From Rhipicephalus microplus (Eukaryota; Arthropoda; Arachnida; Ixodida; Ixodidae): 64,000 nt of DNA. The notes under the pieces were generated by a model. That model saw only the letters and a list, made by a program, of their open reading frames with translations, was not told the origin of the DNA and did not search any database. The stretch spans positions 31,833,501 through 31,897,500 of the forward strand of contig NC_134701.1 in the NCBI RefSeq assembly GCF_043290135.1, given 5' to 3'. Positions 43,250-54,059 of this stretch are shown in pieces. A program made the position numbers and the translations under genes. Every line of letters begins with the position of its first letter. Position 1 is the stretch's first letter.

Positions 43250-43819
43250 TTCTAGCCAGCCTACCCAAGCCAAGCTGCACATCGGGCTTTGCTGCGTTTC
43301 AGACATTCGTCTGGTCAAATTGTTGAATGCCAACTTGACAATCAAATAACTGTACACCCTTACTTTCAAGTAATCTATTTATTTGCTTGAGCCATAATTC
43401 CATGACGTTTTTAGGCGGTGCATGAAGTTTCTTAGCAAAATTGCAAATTTTAACACATTACTTCCTTTGTATAATTCAAAAGAATTATAAGCAAACTTCA
43501 TCAGTAGCGACAGACGGGAGTGCATATTTTCAGAAACGGAAAGGTGACAGCTTTTCATTGCAAACATATCATACCACAGTGAACTTGTAGCTGGGCTATT
43601 TGGTGCATCTATACGGCAAGCTCTTGAAGCCACAAACAACCACTGCCATCGTGGCACACCACATACTTCCCAAGTTTATGCCATTCAGATGCTGCCACTA
43701 TTCATTTTGAACAACACTCCCACCTTGAAACATGTTGATTTGTTCTTGGTGCAAGCAATACATGTATATTCAACCTTCAATAACCATTCTGTGCAGATTT
43801 TGGGTGCATGTGAGCCAAC

Positions 43820-43876
43820 TGCTGCGTAGATCCGGTGCTACCATGAGCATCATGGTAGCACCGGATCTACGCAGCA
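43820..43876. repeat. Perfect 27-bp palindromic hairpin
   Basis: TGCTGCGTAGATCCGGTGCT... (43820-43846) is followed by a three-base loop and its exact complement (43850-43876). A transcript would form a fully paired 27-bp stem. There is no T-run, and no transposon context is visible. Confidence 0.95.
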
Positions 43877-45458
43877 TTGTGAAGCATGAAATGTACTATC
43901 ACTGCATTTCCAAGCATACAAAGTTCTTTTCACTGTGTTTGATCCCCAATTGGATCCAAACAGCCCTGATTGTCATTACTGTGCTCCAGTGTTTTTTATC
44001 ATTCATTTATTTTATTTACATCATTCTCGATTTTTCCATCACTCATAAAATTAGCATGTTTCGCTCACAACTAACAACACCGACACTCGACTATCTGCAA
44101 AACGAGCTCTTTAACACTATGCTGCTAAAAAATAAAACAGATAAAGAAAATGAAGAGAGAAAATCAGCCTGAAGTGTGCAAATCAAACATACATGACAAC
44201 ATGTGCGGATAGATGTAATGGGCATCTGTGAAATGAGAAGCTGGGATCTAAAGTGTCTGCAGCAAAAAAAAAAAAAAAAAAAGAACAAGAAATTATGGTG
44301 CCATATTTCATGCTAAAAAAATGATTAGTCCAACCACATGAGCTTTCTATGGGGATATGGAACCAAGCTTCTCATTTCATAAACACCCATTACATCAATC
44401 CATAGGCATCGTCACGAATCTGATGTTTTACACACTTACAGGGATAGAACAGGGTACATGGTTTTAAGAGCAGTCATGGGACCAGGCAAAAGTGCCTTTT
44501 GTAGCAGGCTTGGAGCAGCCAGAAGGGCCTTTTTGAGTAAGTTCAGGGCAGTAAGAATGTTCAGAGCAGATGTAGCCCCGTCCAAAGCACTTGCGAAGCG
44601 ACATTTGTTCTATGCTGCACTTTTCAAACGCTCAGCTAAATTGTGAAATAGCCTCATTATTCCAACAGAAGTTATATGAACACTCCGAACGTGTTGCCGC
44701 TGCCATCATGTCCTGGATAACTTGAAAATTTATACGATATATTTGTGTGCATCGTATGTTCTATTTGCGGGTAAAAGCTCGCGAGCAATGATGACGACCA
44801 CAGTTGGAGAGATCAAACGGCTGCGTCTTTATCCAGTGCTTGTAAGGCGCATGAAATAACATCAGATACACCCACCTAATTGAAGCAGAAAGGAAGCACT
44901 CCACCCATCTTAAAAAAAAAAAAGAAGGGGGGGGGGGGGGTGTCGCTCGAGCAACAACTATGAACTTTGCTTCTAAGGCGTAGTGACATTCGCTGGCACG
45001 CAAGTTATCTCGGCAGCCATCAGCAGGCAATTTACATACAGTTCTACGTCCCGCACTCTCATCGCGAAGAGACTGTGTGAAAAGTGTAGCTCCCGTGGAA
45101 ATGGCTATATTCTCGCACACCAGAGCTTTGCACAGTTACATGAGATCGCATACAAAAGAATTAGCAGCTAGCCTCACTTCGTATAACGTTACAACTTGCT
45201 GCTATCGCATTCATTGCTTCCCCCTTGCAGTGCAATTGTGACTTCTTTAGTCATGGACAGCTGGCCATGTATATCTTTTTATCTGAATGCGGGAGTGTCA
45301 ACTGCCGTGTCGATAAGCAGCCATATGAAGTAGAATATGCACTCAATGAGCAGTCATGATGTGCACCAGCCTCTGTTCGTGTGTTCCGGGAACCAGGCAT
45401 CACTAATGTTCGACTATTTTACTGTTACTGCCACCCCCCCCCCCCTTTTTTTTAACAG
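43877..45458. other. Non-coding stretch with low-complexity tracts
   Basis: Poly-A at 44266-44282 and poly-G at 44929-44940. On the minus strand, 44640-44440 has a Leu/Ala-rich frame (SALNILTALNLLKKALLAAP) from imperfect 33-base units. It could be a low-complexity exon, but a TAG lies just upstream and no splice border was found. Confidence 0.35.
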
Positions 45459-45556
45459 GATTAACGCTGATGCCCATTGAGTTCGAGGTGCCCCATAGAA
45501 TGTATATTGGGACCAGCCTTCTTGCTTTGTTGAGAGCTTCACTCTTAAAACTCGAG
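45459..45556 (+). CDS. Possible internal exon of an unidentified host gene (plus)
   Basis: A long C/T tract followed by TTTAACAG (acceptor ending 45458) precedes 98 bases with 32 open codons reading LTLMPIEFEVPHRMYIGTSL and LLALLRASLLKLE. A donor-like GAG/GTAAAA lies at 45556/45557. The product is hydrophobic in its second half. The family is not recognised and no adjoining exon was identified, so this may be a chance frame beside a pyrimidine tract. Confidence 0.3.
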
Positions 45557-46807
45557 GTAAAACATTTGCTGTCTACAGAAAACCCTACGCCTCAATGCCC
45601 TAGCCATGCATACACCCTGAAGGAGCAGCCACCCGAAGTCACAGGCGCAGCCGCTGCCCCATTTATCCGGCGTGGCGCCGGTCGAGTAGGAGTGCCAAAA
45701 GATCCGCGCTTCTAGCAGGAGTGCCACAGCGAGATTTGAACTTATGACACTGCAGTTTGGACATTCTTTTGTGGTCGGACAATCGTGGTTTGGAGCCAAG
45801 TGACAGAATCCTTGTAGACAAGTGTTGACGCGAGTGTGGAACGAGCATTTGGGCGGGCCCACCCGACACCCCCATCAAGCATATATGTCCATGACGATGC
45901 CATTTTGATTGGCCTCTTCCTTGAGCATATAATGAAGCCGATGAAGCCATATAGAACATCATTGTACTGTTTTAGGTGTATTGTAACAATTTTGATACAA
46001 ATGTTAAGACCGTAAAGTGAAAGAAATGACCCCTTGCCATAGATCTAACCTTCATTACAGTTCTGACAAACAAACGGGCCCTTGAATATTCCCTTCCTTC
46101 AATGAACGTGTCAGCAGAAGTCGTGCACAGACCTTCTCGTGGGACAACATGCTGCTGCATTGCATGGCACCTGTTGATCAGGCTGTGCTGCCACTGGGGC
46201 ATCAAGAGCTTTCTGCTAGAGTTTTCAGGCCTTAACTGAATCCAGCTTGATATGCAGGCATAAATCCACCTACCATTCCAAGGCAATGGATCTCAAAACG
46301 GGAGGTGGGACATTAAAATGTGTGCATTTCTAGATGGTACAATTTTTTGTGAAGCTTACCGAGTATATGTATATTTGCGTACTATTTCTAATCTTGTAAT
46401 AATCTTTTTAGCACTATATATAGCTTTTAAGATATCAAACATTTCATGTGCCATTTTGGGAGGAAGATTTTTCCTAAACTGAAAGAGTTAGAAAATTAGC
46501 CAGAATGTGACAATAATCTGCAATGAAAGCTATATTCAGAAAAAAGAGGAATGGCTGCTGTAAACCCACCTGAACAAAACTTTTCACATTATTGAACATT
46601 CTTAGTGCCAGATGTCAAGCTGGGATTTGGCTCACAAATGTGCTCAACATGCTTCAACTAGTCGTTCTTGAGGAGAGTTTAGATAGAACATCCACTGTTG
46701 TTTTCCACTGCATACGCTTCAAATCAATCTAGAGTAGAACGATATGCTGATTTACACTGTACATGTCAGTTAAAAAAATATTGTTCCCAAAAAGATGTAA
46801 AAATTTA

Positions 46808-46808
<1 letters not shown>
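45557..46808. other. Non-coding stretch
   Basis: No supported gene. Frames at 45545-45962 and 45972-46286 (minus) have no motif or splice support. Confidence 0.35.
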
Positions 46809-46861
<53 letters not shown>

Positions 46862-46872
46862 ATATATATATA
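46809..46872. repeat. (TA)n microsatellite
   Basis: About 32 TA units with a single C interruption near 46860. Confidence 0.95.
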
Positions 46873-46920
46873 AAAGGAAAGAAGTGTGTGCTTGAAGACT
46901 CGTTTTTCTGTGTTTGACAC

Positions 46921-47201
46921 AATAGTAATGAGATCTAACAGGCAGTAATGCAAAGGAAAGTATAGGTGAAGTTATTAGAACGAATTGTAAAGTGGTAGCT
47001 CAGTTGGTAGAGCACCGCCATGGTAGCTCAGTTGGTGGAGCATAGAACGCATTATTCGAAGGTCGCAGGTTCGGCTCCTGTCCACAGCAAATTATCTTTT
47101 CACCCACTTTTCTTTCTTCACATTTACATTACGATTCAGTCTAATAAATTCCCCTATATTTTCCTTGGCAATACTGTCCGTTAGATCTCACTATTATATA
47201 T
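46921..47201 (+). mobile_element. Inverted-repeat element with tRNA-like core
   Basis: The left end AATAGTAATGAGATCTAACA ... GGAAAGTATAGGTGAAGTTA (46921-46980) is matched by the complement of the right end (about 47125-47196). Between the arms lies a tRNA-like block: TGGTAGCTCAGTTGGTGGAG (A box), a five-base-pair-like centre with ACGCATTATTCGAAGG, and AGGTTCGGCTCCTGTCC (B box, 47070-47085). The A-box region is partly duplicated in tandem (46993-47015 and 47020-47042). Gypsy C begins right at the right end. The structure mixes features of a SINE and a MITE. Confidence 0.65.
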
Positions 47202-47324
47202 TGTTAGGGATGTGATGGGATTATTTACACTGAAAATGCCAGCGCTCAGCCGTCACTGCCGAATCACCATCGCTCGAGAGCGTCCTACCTCTTCTTCTTT
47301 CCTGCTCTTTCAGTCCGCGTTACA
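47202..47324 (-). repeat. Gypsy C 3' LTR
   Basis: On the minus strand it runs TGTAACGCGGACTG ... ATCCCTAACA. It matches 52281-52393 apart from an about 10-base difference near the GAAAGAGCAGGAAAGAAG segment and point changes. Confidence 0.8.
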
Positions 47325-47347
47325 TTTTATTTCAAGCAAGACGAAGC

Positions 47348-48106
47348 TCAACGAGCGAGTAGAAGCGATCGATTGTTGTAGGGCTTCAATCGGGCAATGT
47401 TCACAATTTGCGTCTTACGCGAACGCGGGTTCTGAGCTGTCACTTTCGCTACAATGAAAGTGACGTCACTCAAGCACCGAGTAATGACGAATGATCCTGA
47501 GTACTTAGAAAGAAGCTTCTGGCAAAGCCCCTTCTTTCGAACGGGCGTCCACAGCCAGACGAAATCACCCATAGCGAAAGCCACAGGCGGGTGTTTTGCG
47601 TCGTAATGGTCTTTCACATGAGCGTGGGCGGAGGGAGTGCGGAGCCAAGCAAGTCGACGAGCTTCTTCGGCGCAACACAAAGTCTGAGCGACACTGGCGT
47701 TTTCGTTCGTCGAAAAAGGAAGTAAGGTGTCAAGAAAACTTTGGGGATGACGAGCATAGAGGAGAAAGAAAGACGTATAACCTGTGACCTCGTGTTTCGC
47801 GGTATTAAAGACGTATGTAACAAAAGGTAATACGGCATCCCAGTTCTTGTGATCTGCCGCGACGTACATTGAAAGCGTGTTGATTATGGTACGATTGGTG
47901 TGCTCAGTGAGGCCGCTGGTCTGAGGACGGTATGGCGTGGAATGCCGATACTGGCACCCACAAAGCCGTAGCAACTCTCCGACAACGTCAGCGGTAAACT
48001 GCCGGCCGCGATCACTTATCACCACTTGAGGGGCCCCGTGACGGAGTATAATCGAGTGCAGAAGAAACCATGACACATCAGATGATGTGGCTGAAGCAAC
48101 CGCCAT
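47348..48106 (-). pseudogene. Gypsy C integrase core and C-terminus
   Basis: A 252-codon minus frame. VISDRGRQFTADVVGELLRL carries the second catalytic Asp and NRTIINTLSMYV the helix after the Glu, but the usual LTER reads LTEH. FLLYARHPQSFLDTLLPF and AMGDFVWLWTPVRKKGL are C-terminal blocks. The segment with the first Asp and the finger lies in other frames upstream. Confidence 0.8.
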
Positions 48107-48324
48107 CGTTTCAATATACCATGTCAGGTAATCTAAGCATACAATAATCTAGCGGCGGCCGGTGGTAGACTTGGGGAAAGGGCCCAGTAAATCTATGCTG
48201 AATTTTTCGAATGGTATGTCGATGGCTTAACCGGCTGCAGTGGGCCGGCCAAGGGTGTGGTAGGATGTTTGTGGCGTTGGCAGACATGACAAGTTGCGAC
48301 GTAGTGCTTGGTGGACTTCCAGAG

Positions 48325-49948
48325 TCAAGGCCAGTAAAAACGTTGTCGGATACGGTAAACCGTTCGGGCAAATCCAAGGTGCCCAGACGTGATGTCATCG
48401 TGCATGGCTTGGAATACCGCAAGACGCAGGCATTCTGGCACGACAAGGAGTAGTGTGGAACCATGGCTGGAGTAATTCTTGCGATATAGTAGGGCGTCAT
48501 GAATCACGAATGGCGTGGCGCGTTTGGAGCTACGAGCCACATCGATCATTAGTTTCAGCGAAGGGTGACACTGTTGCTCGTGACGGAAGACGTCCAAATT
48601 TGGGAAGTTGGAGGAGATTGCAGCCAGGTAGCTATCGAAATCATCATCAGCAGCATCCACAGTCGCAGATGGAAGACGAAATAAGCAGACGTCATCTGCG
48701 TGACATCGACCGCTCTTGTAGGTCACAGAATAATTATATTCTTGAAGCTGTAAGGCCCAGCGAGCTAACCGACCAGCTGGGTCACTTAGTCCAATAAGCC
48801 AACAAAGCGAATGATGATTTGTGACGATCTTGAATTGCTGGCTGTACAAATAAGATCTGAACTTTTGGACGGCGAAAACGACCGCAAGACATTCGAGTTC
48901 GGTGATCGTAAAATTCCTCTCCGCCTTAGTCAAAGTAAGACTAGCATACGCCACGACGCGCTGATGGCTGTCGTGATACTGAACTAGCACGGCACCAACA
49001 CCACTAGCATCTGTATGCAGTTCTGTAAGTGCCTCCGCGTCGAAATGGTGCAAGAAGGGCCCGGAAGTAAGCAAATACTTCAGCTGCTCGAAAGCAGCCT
49101 TACACTCAACGGTCCACCAGAATGGGGCGTTTTTGTGGAGCAACTCTGTCAGAGGATGAGCAAGCTGGGCGAAGTCTTTGATGAACCGACGAAAGTAAGA
49201 ACACAGGCCCACGAAGCTACGGAGATCCTTCACAGACGTTGGTTGCTTGAAGTCTCGGACAGCATTGATCTTTTGCGGGTCTGGCCGTATACCGTCCCTG
49301 TTGATTAGATATCCGAGCACAAGGGCTTGAAGCTCACCAAAACGACACTTCTTTGCATTTAAAATGAGACCAGCTTGTTTGACACAATCTAGATTAACGC
49401 TAAGCCGATGATTGTGCTCTTGGAATGTCTTGCCAAAAATAATTACATCGTCGAGACAACACATACATATCTTCCATTTGAGACCGCGAATGATGGAGTC
49501 CCTGAATTGCTCGAAGGTAGGTGGGGTATTACATAAGCCAAACGGCATGACTTTACACTCAAATAACCCATCAGGCGTGACAAAAGTAGTCTTCTCTCTG
49601 TCAGACAGATGCATTCATATCTGCCAGTATAACAGACCTTAGGTTGACGGACGAAAAGTATGCGGCCGAGTGCACGCAATCAACAGCATCATCGATGCGT
49701 GGTAGCGGATACATGTCTTTCTTTGTGACAACGTTGAGACAGCGGTAGTCCACACAAAATCGCCAAGAGTTGTCTTTCTTTTTTACCAATATAACAGGAG
49801 CTGCCCAGGGACTGCTTGACTCTTGAATAACGCCTTTCTGCAGCATGTCGTTGACCTGATCGGCGATCACTTTCCTCTCAGACGGGGATACTCTAAAGGG
49901 TTTCTGGCATATCGGTGTAGCATCTCCCGTGTTGATGCGGTGGTGCAA
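48325..49948 (-). pseudogene. Gypsy C RT, RNase H and integrase finger
   Basis: RT starts in the 49601-49948 frame ([45 protein letters not shown], where the motif A Asp is Asn). It continues in the 48325-49614 frame with FECKVMPFGLCNTPPTFEQF, CCLDDVIIFG (Tyr of YLDD is Cys), PDPQKINAVRDFKQP, RNase [14 protein letters not shown] and ITELECLAVVFA, IVTNHHSLCWL, and the finger HLGFARTVYRIRQRFYWP. Both motif A and motif C are altered. Confidence 0.85.
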
Positions 49949-50038
49949 ACGGGATTAAGTCCACATGGAGGAACAACGCTTGTCTTGAGCGAAATCAAAG
50001 ACTCCCGCGTAGCATGTAAGCACCTCCTCGAGGACATC

Positions 50039-52160
50039 CTACTCTGAAGAAGGCAACGACTTACTGATCATGCGTTTCATCTCGGCTGAGTACTTGGGCC
50101 CAGTCTGACTGATGGCTGGAGACTCTGAGACCATTCTGACGTCAACTGTGGCCTGCTGCTCAAACGTTTCCAGTTTAAATCCGGCTGGCAGGACAACAGG
50201 CTCTGATGCTGCGTCGAGCGCCCACAAGCAAGCATGTCCGTCGATGGCTGTAAGGACAGACCGCGGGACCAGCACATTCTTCTTGATGGCGTTTGTATGA
50301 TCATGCTCAACAAGTCCAGTGCAGGGTCCCGAGAGGACGTGAGAAGAGCATACGGGAACTAGCATTGCTGTCCGACCAGGGATCGTCACATCTTAAGACA
50401 ACGAAAGCGCATCGATGGGGAGAGTTGGAAAATCGTCAACTATGGCAGCAGGCAAAGTACTTTGTAGAAAAATCTCTCCAGTTCCACAGTCAAGCGTAGT
50501 GCCGCACTCATGAAGGAAGTCTATCCCTAAAATGACGTCATGAGTTGCGGGAGCCAGTACAGTGAATTCAACTCTGAAATTTTGTCCACCAATCGTGAGT
50601 ACAACTGAGCAAATATTAACAGGACATAACGCTTCGCCTCCAACTCCACGAAAAGTTTCTTTACGATCCCACGCGAACATTATTTTGTGGCCCAAGAAAC
50701 AATGCTTGAAACGAAGACTCATAACTGAAATAGCAGCACCAGTGTCTACAAGAGCAAGAGTGTCTACACCGTCTATACACACACGCACTTTGTTTATCAA
50801 GATCACAGCAGAAGTAGGAATTGGCAAAACTAACCGTCCCGCGAACGCACTTCCATCGGCCGCACCAGCTAGTTTCGCAGCTGATGCGGGGAAGGCGACC
50901 ACGACGCTGAGAAGGCAACCGGCGGGAACGTGTCGGATGTGGCGTCAGGCTTCGCTCGAAGGCGGGGGACTGGCTGCAAAATTCGTTAGGTCATTGTTGT
51001 CGGGGACGGTGGTCGGCCGGGTGAGTGGTCCAGGTTTCGAGTATACGAGGCGGGTACGTTGAAAAACGTGGCGGCACAAGTGGCTGGCTGGGAAAGAAGC
51101 GTGAAATATGCCCTGGGAGACCGCATGTGTAGCAAACAGGGACTTGTCGGCTTACATTAGCAGGAACAGATGTGGCAGAAGTCCACGGAGACAGGTCGTG
51201 CTCTGCAGGAACAATTTGGGATGACACATAGTAGTCTTCTGATAGAGGCCTGGTTGACGATGGTCAGAGGTCTGCAGCGGCACACCGAGATGATGACATC
51301 TGGTGGTGGCCGTGATCCGTCGGGAAAAAGGGAAGCCGCGGGGTGGAATCAGCTATTTCTGTGCACTGTCGGTTTTCGACGTGGCACTCTCGCATCCAGT
51401 AGGGAGGTGGTTCGGGGCACGCGGCGAACGGGCATTCGTGGTGAGGATCACCTGCTTGAAGCCGTACAAGCTCCTCTCGAACTACTCGACTTACGAGGAA
51501 AGAAATGTCTTCGCAGGCGGCGACGTCCATACTTGCAACAGTGGGAACATTGTCCAAGAACCAGAACTAGGTTAAAATTCTCCGAGTCGTTAACGCCTCG
51601 AAAGCGCGACACTGCTGCCTGAAAATAGAAGGAGTGTTCAAGTTCTCTTTTGTTATGAGAGAATTGTACACGTCCTCGGCGATGCCTTTTAACAAATGAT
51701 CGACCTTGTCTTCATCAGACATATTTGCGTTGACAATGTGGCAAAGCTTCAATACCTCTTCAATGTAGGTTGTGCACGTTTCGCCGGGCAACTGAGCCCT
51801 ACGTGACAGCGTTTGCTCAGCTTTCTTTTTCATAGAACTTGTGTCTCCAAAGCAGGCCTTCAGTTCCTGAACAAATATATCCCAAGTGGGGAAGACATGT
51901 TCATGGTTCTCAAACCAAAAGAAAGCGGTCCCGCCAAGGAAGGATACCAAGTTCACGAGCTTCGCCGGCGCGCCCCAGTCGTAGTAGCAGCTCACTCTGT
52001 CGTAGTGTTTTAGCCAAGCATCCACGTCTTAGTCGGTTTCTGTGAACCACAAAATATCAGTGGTTCAGGCGCCTAGTAGTCTAGTTGTCGAGGTCGACGG
52101 CAACCTTGTGCCATGTCGGTGGCACTGGCGGATGCAGCAGCGTAGTACTTCAAAGGGATT
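50039..52160 (-). pseudogene. Gypsy C gag, protease and pre-RT region
   Basis: Gag (51567-52025) has FFWFENHEHVFPTWDIFVQE and AEQTLSRRAQLPGETCTTY, as in gypsy B. The knuckle CYTCGLPGHISRFF (about 51125) has Phe for the last Cys. Protease (50393-50902) shows LALVDTGAAISVM and VILGIDFLHECGTTLDC. A pre-RT frame at 50039-50389 ends with MKRMISKSLPSSE. The pieces lie in different frames; the gag start near 52160 is uncertain. Confidence 0.8.
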
Positions 52161-52280
52161 GCAGCGTCGTCGTTCATGCTGATGTTGTCCGAGAGTAGGT
52201 CAGCTACGCGTCTGCTTCTTTGAAGAACTTTTGCTGCAAGATCCAGGATGGCGAATTACCCAGCACCGCTCCACCAAAGG

Positions 52281-52393
52281 TGTGACGGATGTGATAGGTT
52301 TATTTACACTGAAAATGCCAGCGCTCAACCGTCACTGCCGAATCACCATCACTCGACAGCATCCTACCTCTTCTTCTTTCAGTCCGCCCTACA
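52281..52393 (-). repeat. Gypsy C 5' LTR
   Basis: On the minus strand it runs TGTAGGGCGGACTG ... AATAAACCTATCACATCCGT and ends in CACA. It is followed by TGGTGGAGCGGTGCTGGGTA at about 52257-52277, the primer-binding-site signature with one inserted C. Confidence 0.85.
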
Positions 52394-52401
52394 ATATATA
52401 T

Positions 52402-52563
52402 TGACACGAGCATGTAGTGTGTTTCTGGCTGTTGCGTGGCTAGTGTCATCATTACTTGTGCGTATGAAGGATTTGGTCGGCAAAAAAGACGACGACAAAC
52501 TCGCACTGCTCGATCGAAGCTGTTTGCTACACTGTTACTTGCACTGATTTTATTACAATGATA
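52402..52563 (+). repeat. Gypsy D 5' LTR
   Basis: TGACACGAGCATGTAGTGTG ... CACTGATTTTATTACAATGA. It is followed by TGATGGAGGTGCTGGGTA (about 52566-52583), a primer-binding-site signature with TGG altered to TGA in part. Confidence 0.85.
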
Positions 52564-52727
52564 AACTGATGGAGGTGCTGGGTACAATCCCAATTCGCTA
52601 GTTTTAACTCAAGCCGCTTCAAGCTTCTGCCCCCATTTCAACAATTCCGGATGAAAACCTGGCACTTCGCTTCAGCCGACGCTTGCTAGCACTACCTCCT
52701 GAATTTGGTCCCTTGAGCTCGGCAAGA

Positions 52728-53997
52728 ATGACGACCACAACGGCAAGTCAGACGCAAGAGAGCAACGTAGACCAACTCGCATCCACCCCAAGCGTCATCT
52801 ACACAGCACCCACCGCGAAGCCGTTTCATGGTGATGTATTCGAGGACGTAGATGACTGGCTAGACCACTTCGATTGGGTCGCAGCAGCCAATGAATGGAA
52901 CGACACCAAGAAGCTTCGCTACGTCTATTTCGCACTTGAAGACTACGCTTGCATTTGGTATGAGAACCATGAGCCGGCTATCACCAACTGGCAAGAATTT
53001 CAGCGACAGCTATGCCAGGCATTCAGAAATCCCGAAAGGAAAGAAAAGGTCGAGCAGGCTCTGCAGAGCCGGGTTCAGAAGCCAAATGAAAACGTGGCTA
53101 TGTTTGTCGAAGACATGTCACGCTTGTTTAAGCGCGCTTACCTAAGGATGGATGAAACAAAAAGAGTTCGACTCCTCCTGCAGGGTGTCTAAAAGCAACT
53201 TTTGCTGGACTCATACGCAAGCCTCCACCACTGTCGATGAGTTCATCGCGGAAAGCTACTACCATGGAACGGGCGATTCAGCAACGCTCTCTACAGTACG
53301 ACCGCCAAGCTTCTGTTGCCGCGGTGTCACCCTTCACCTGTGGACAGGACATATCAGCACTTCGCGAGCTTGTGCCGAGCGTGGTCCTGGAGGAGCTCAA
53401 AAAAGTCCGTTCCACTTCTGCTCACCCAAATGCGACGATTCTGGGAGACATTATTCGCGATGAACTCAGGAATGTGACCCAACCATTGCTCACAATGCGT
53501 GCGGAAGCTCCTGCTCTGTCTTACACCGAAGCATTGAGGAGTCCTCAACCTTCTACCGGACGCCGGCCACCGTTTACTTTCTCACATCGCCCAGTCAATT
53601 CGCACCTACAAATAACTACGAGAGCACTTTCCAGTATGACGTTCCGCGTGAAGTCACCCGTAAATCTGACGTATGGTGCACCTGTAACAACAGGCCTTAT
53701 TGCTACCAGTGCGGCGAAGCAAGCCATCTGTACCGCCAGTGTGCGTTTCAGAGGATGGGCTTTCAGGGGTTTCACCCTAATGCGCGTCGACCCTGCAACG
53801 GGGAGCGTCCTCGCGAGATTCAGCAATACCTAGCAGCGCAGCAGCCGTTTCCTTCTGCCCAAAGCCACCGGCCACGCTCACCTTCTCCTCGGCGCCTCGG
53901 CTCACCTAGTCGTTACGCCACATTCTTTGGTGTACGAAACAGGTCCCCAGCCCAGGCCCACGCCAGGAAAACTGAGGCCAGCGGCCTCTGGGGGTAG
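52728..53997 (+). pseudogene. Gypsy D gag
   Basis: From the Met at about 52728, FHGDVFEDVDDWLDHFDWVA and IWYENHEPAITNWQEFQRQL form the capsid-like part. Then EKVEQALQSRVQKPNENVAM leads to a stop at 53190-53192. A shifted frame (53237-53833) and another (53698-53760) continue. The zinc knuckle CYQCGEASHLYRQC is near 53705-53750. An Arg/Pro/Ser-rich tail follows. Confidence 0.8.
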
Positions 53998-54059
53998 GGC
54001 CGCTGTTGACTGAACTGACAAACATCCTCCACCACCACATGTTGACAACGCCGATATTT

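Larger units (their letters stand above)
47202..52393 (-). mobile_element. Gypsy C: minus-strand LTR retrotransposon with both LTRs, broken
   Basis: LTRs of 113-123 bp (47202-47324 and 52281-52393) bracket gag, protease, RT, RNase H and integrase in the minus direction, total 5.2 kb. Its gag and pol are close in type to gypsy B. Damage includes a lost Cys in the gag zinc knuckle, CLDD instead of YLDD in RT, a frame break near 49610 and a degenerate gap between integrase finger and core (48106-48325). It is inserted in an AT microsatellite (TATAT on both sides), so the target duplication cannot be told from the repeat. Confidence 0.9.

Noticed and set aside
43732..44172. Membrane protein gene (hydrophobic frame ALIVITVLQCFLSFIYFIYI)
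   Set aside because: The frame crosses the 27-bp hairpin, has no codon bias, and its hydrophobicity comes from T-rich codons in AT-rich DNA.
46990..47095. A functional tRNA gene in the inverted-repeat element
   Set aside because: The A-box region is partly duplicated and no paired acceptor stem or clear anticodon arm could be built.
49412..49642. Plus-strand genes within 47.2-52.4 kb (several open frames)
   Set aside because: They are antisense shadows of gypsy C gag-pol, whose minus-strand frames carry the conserved motifs.
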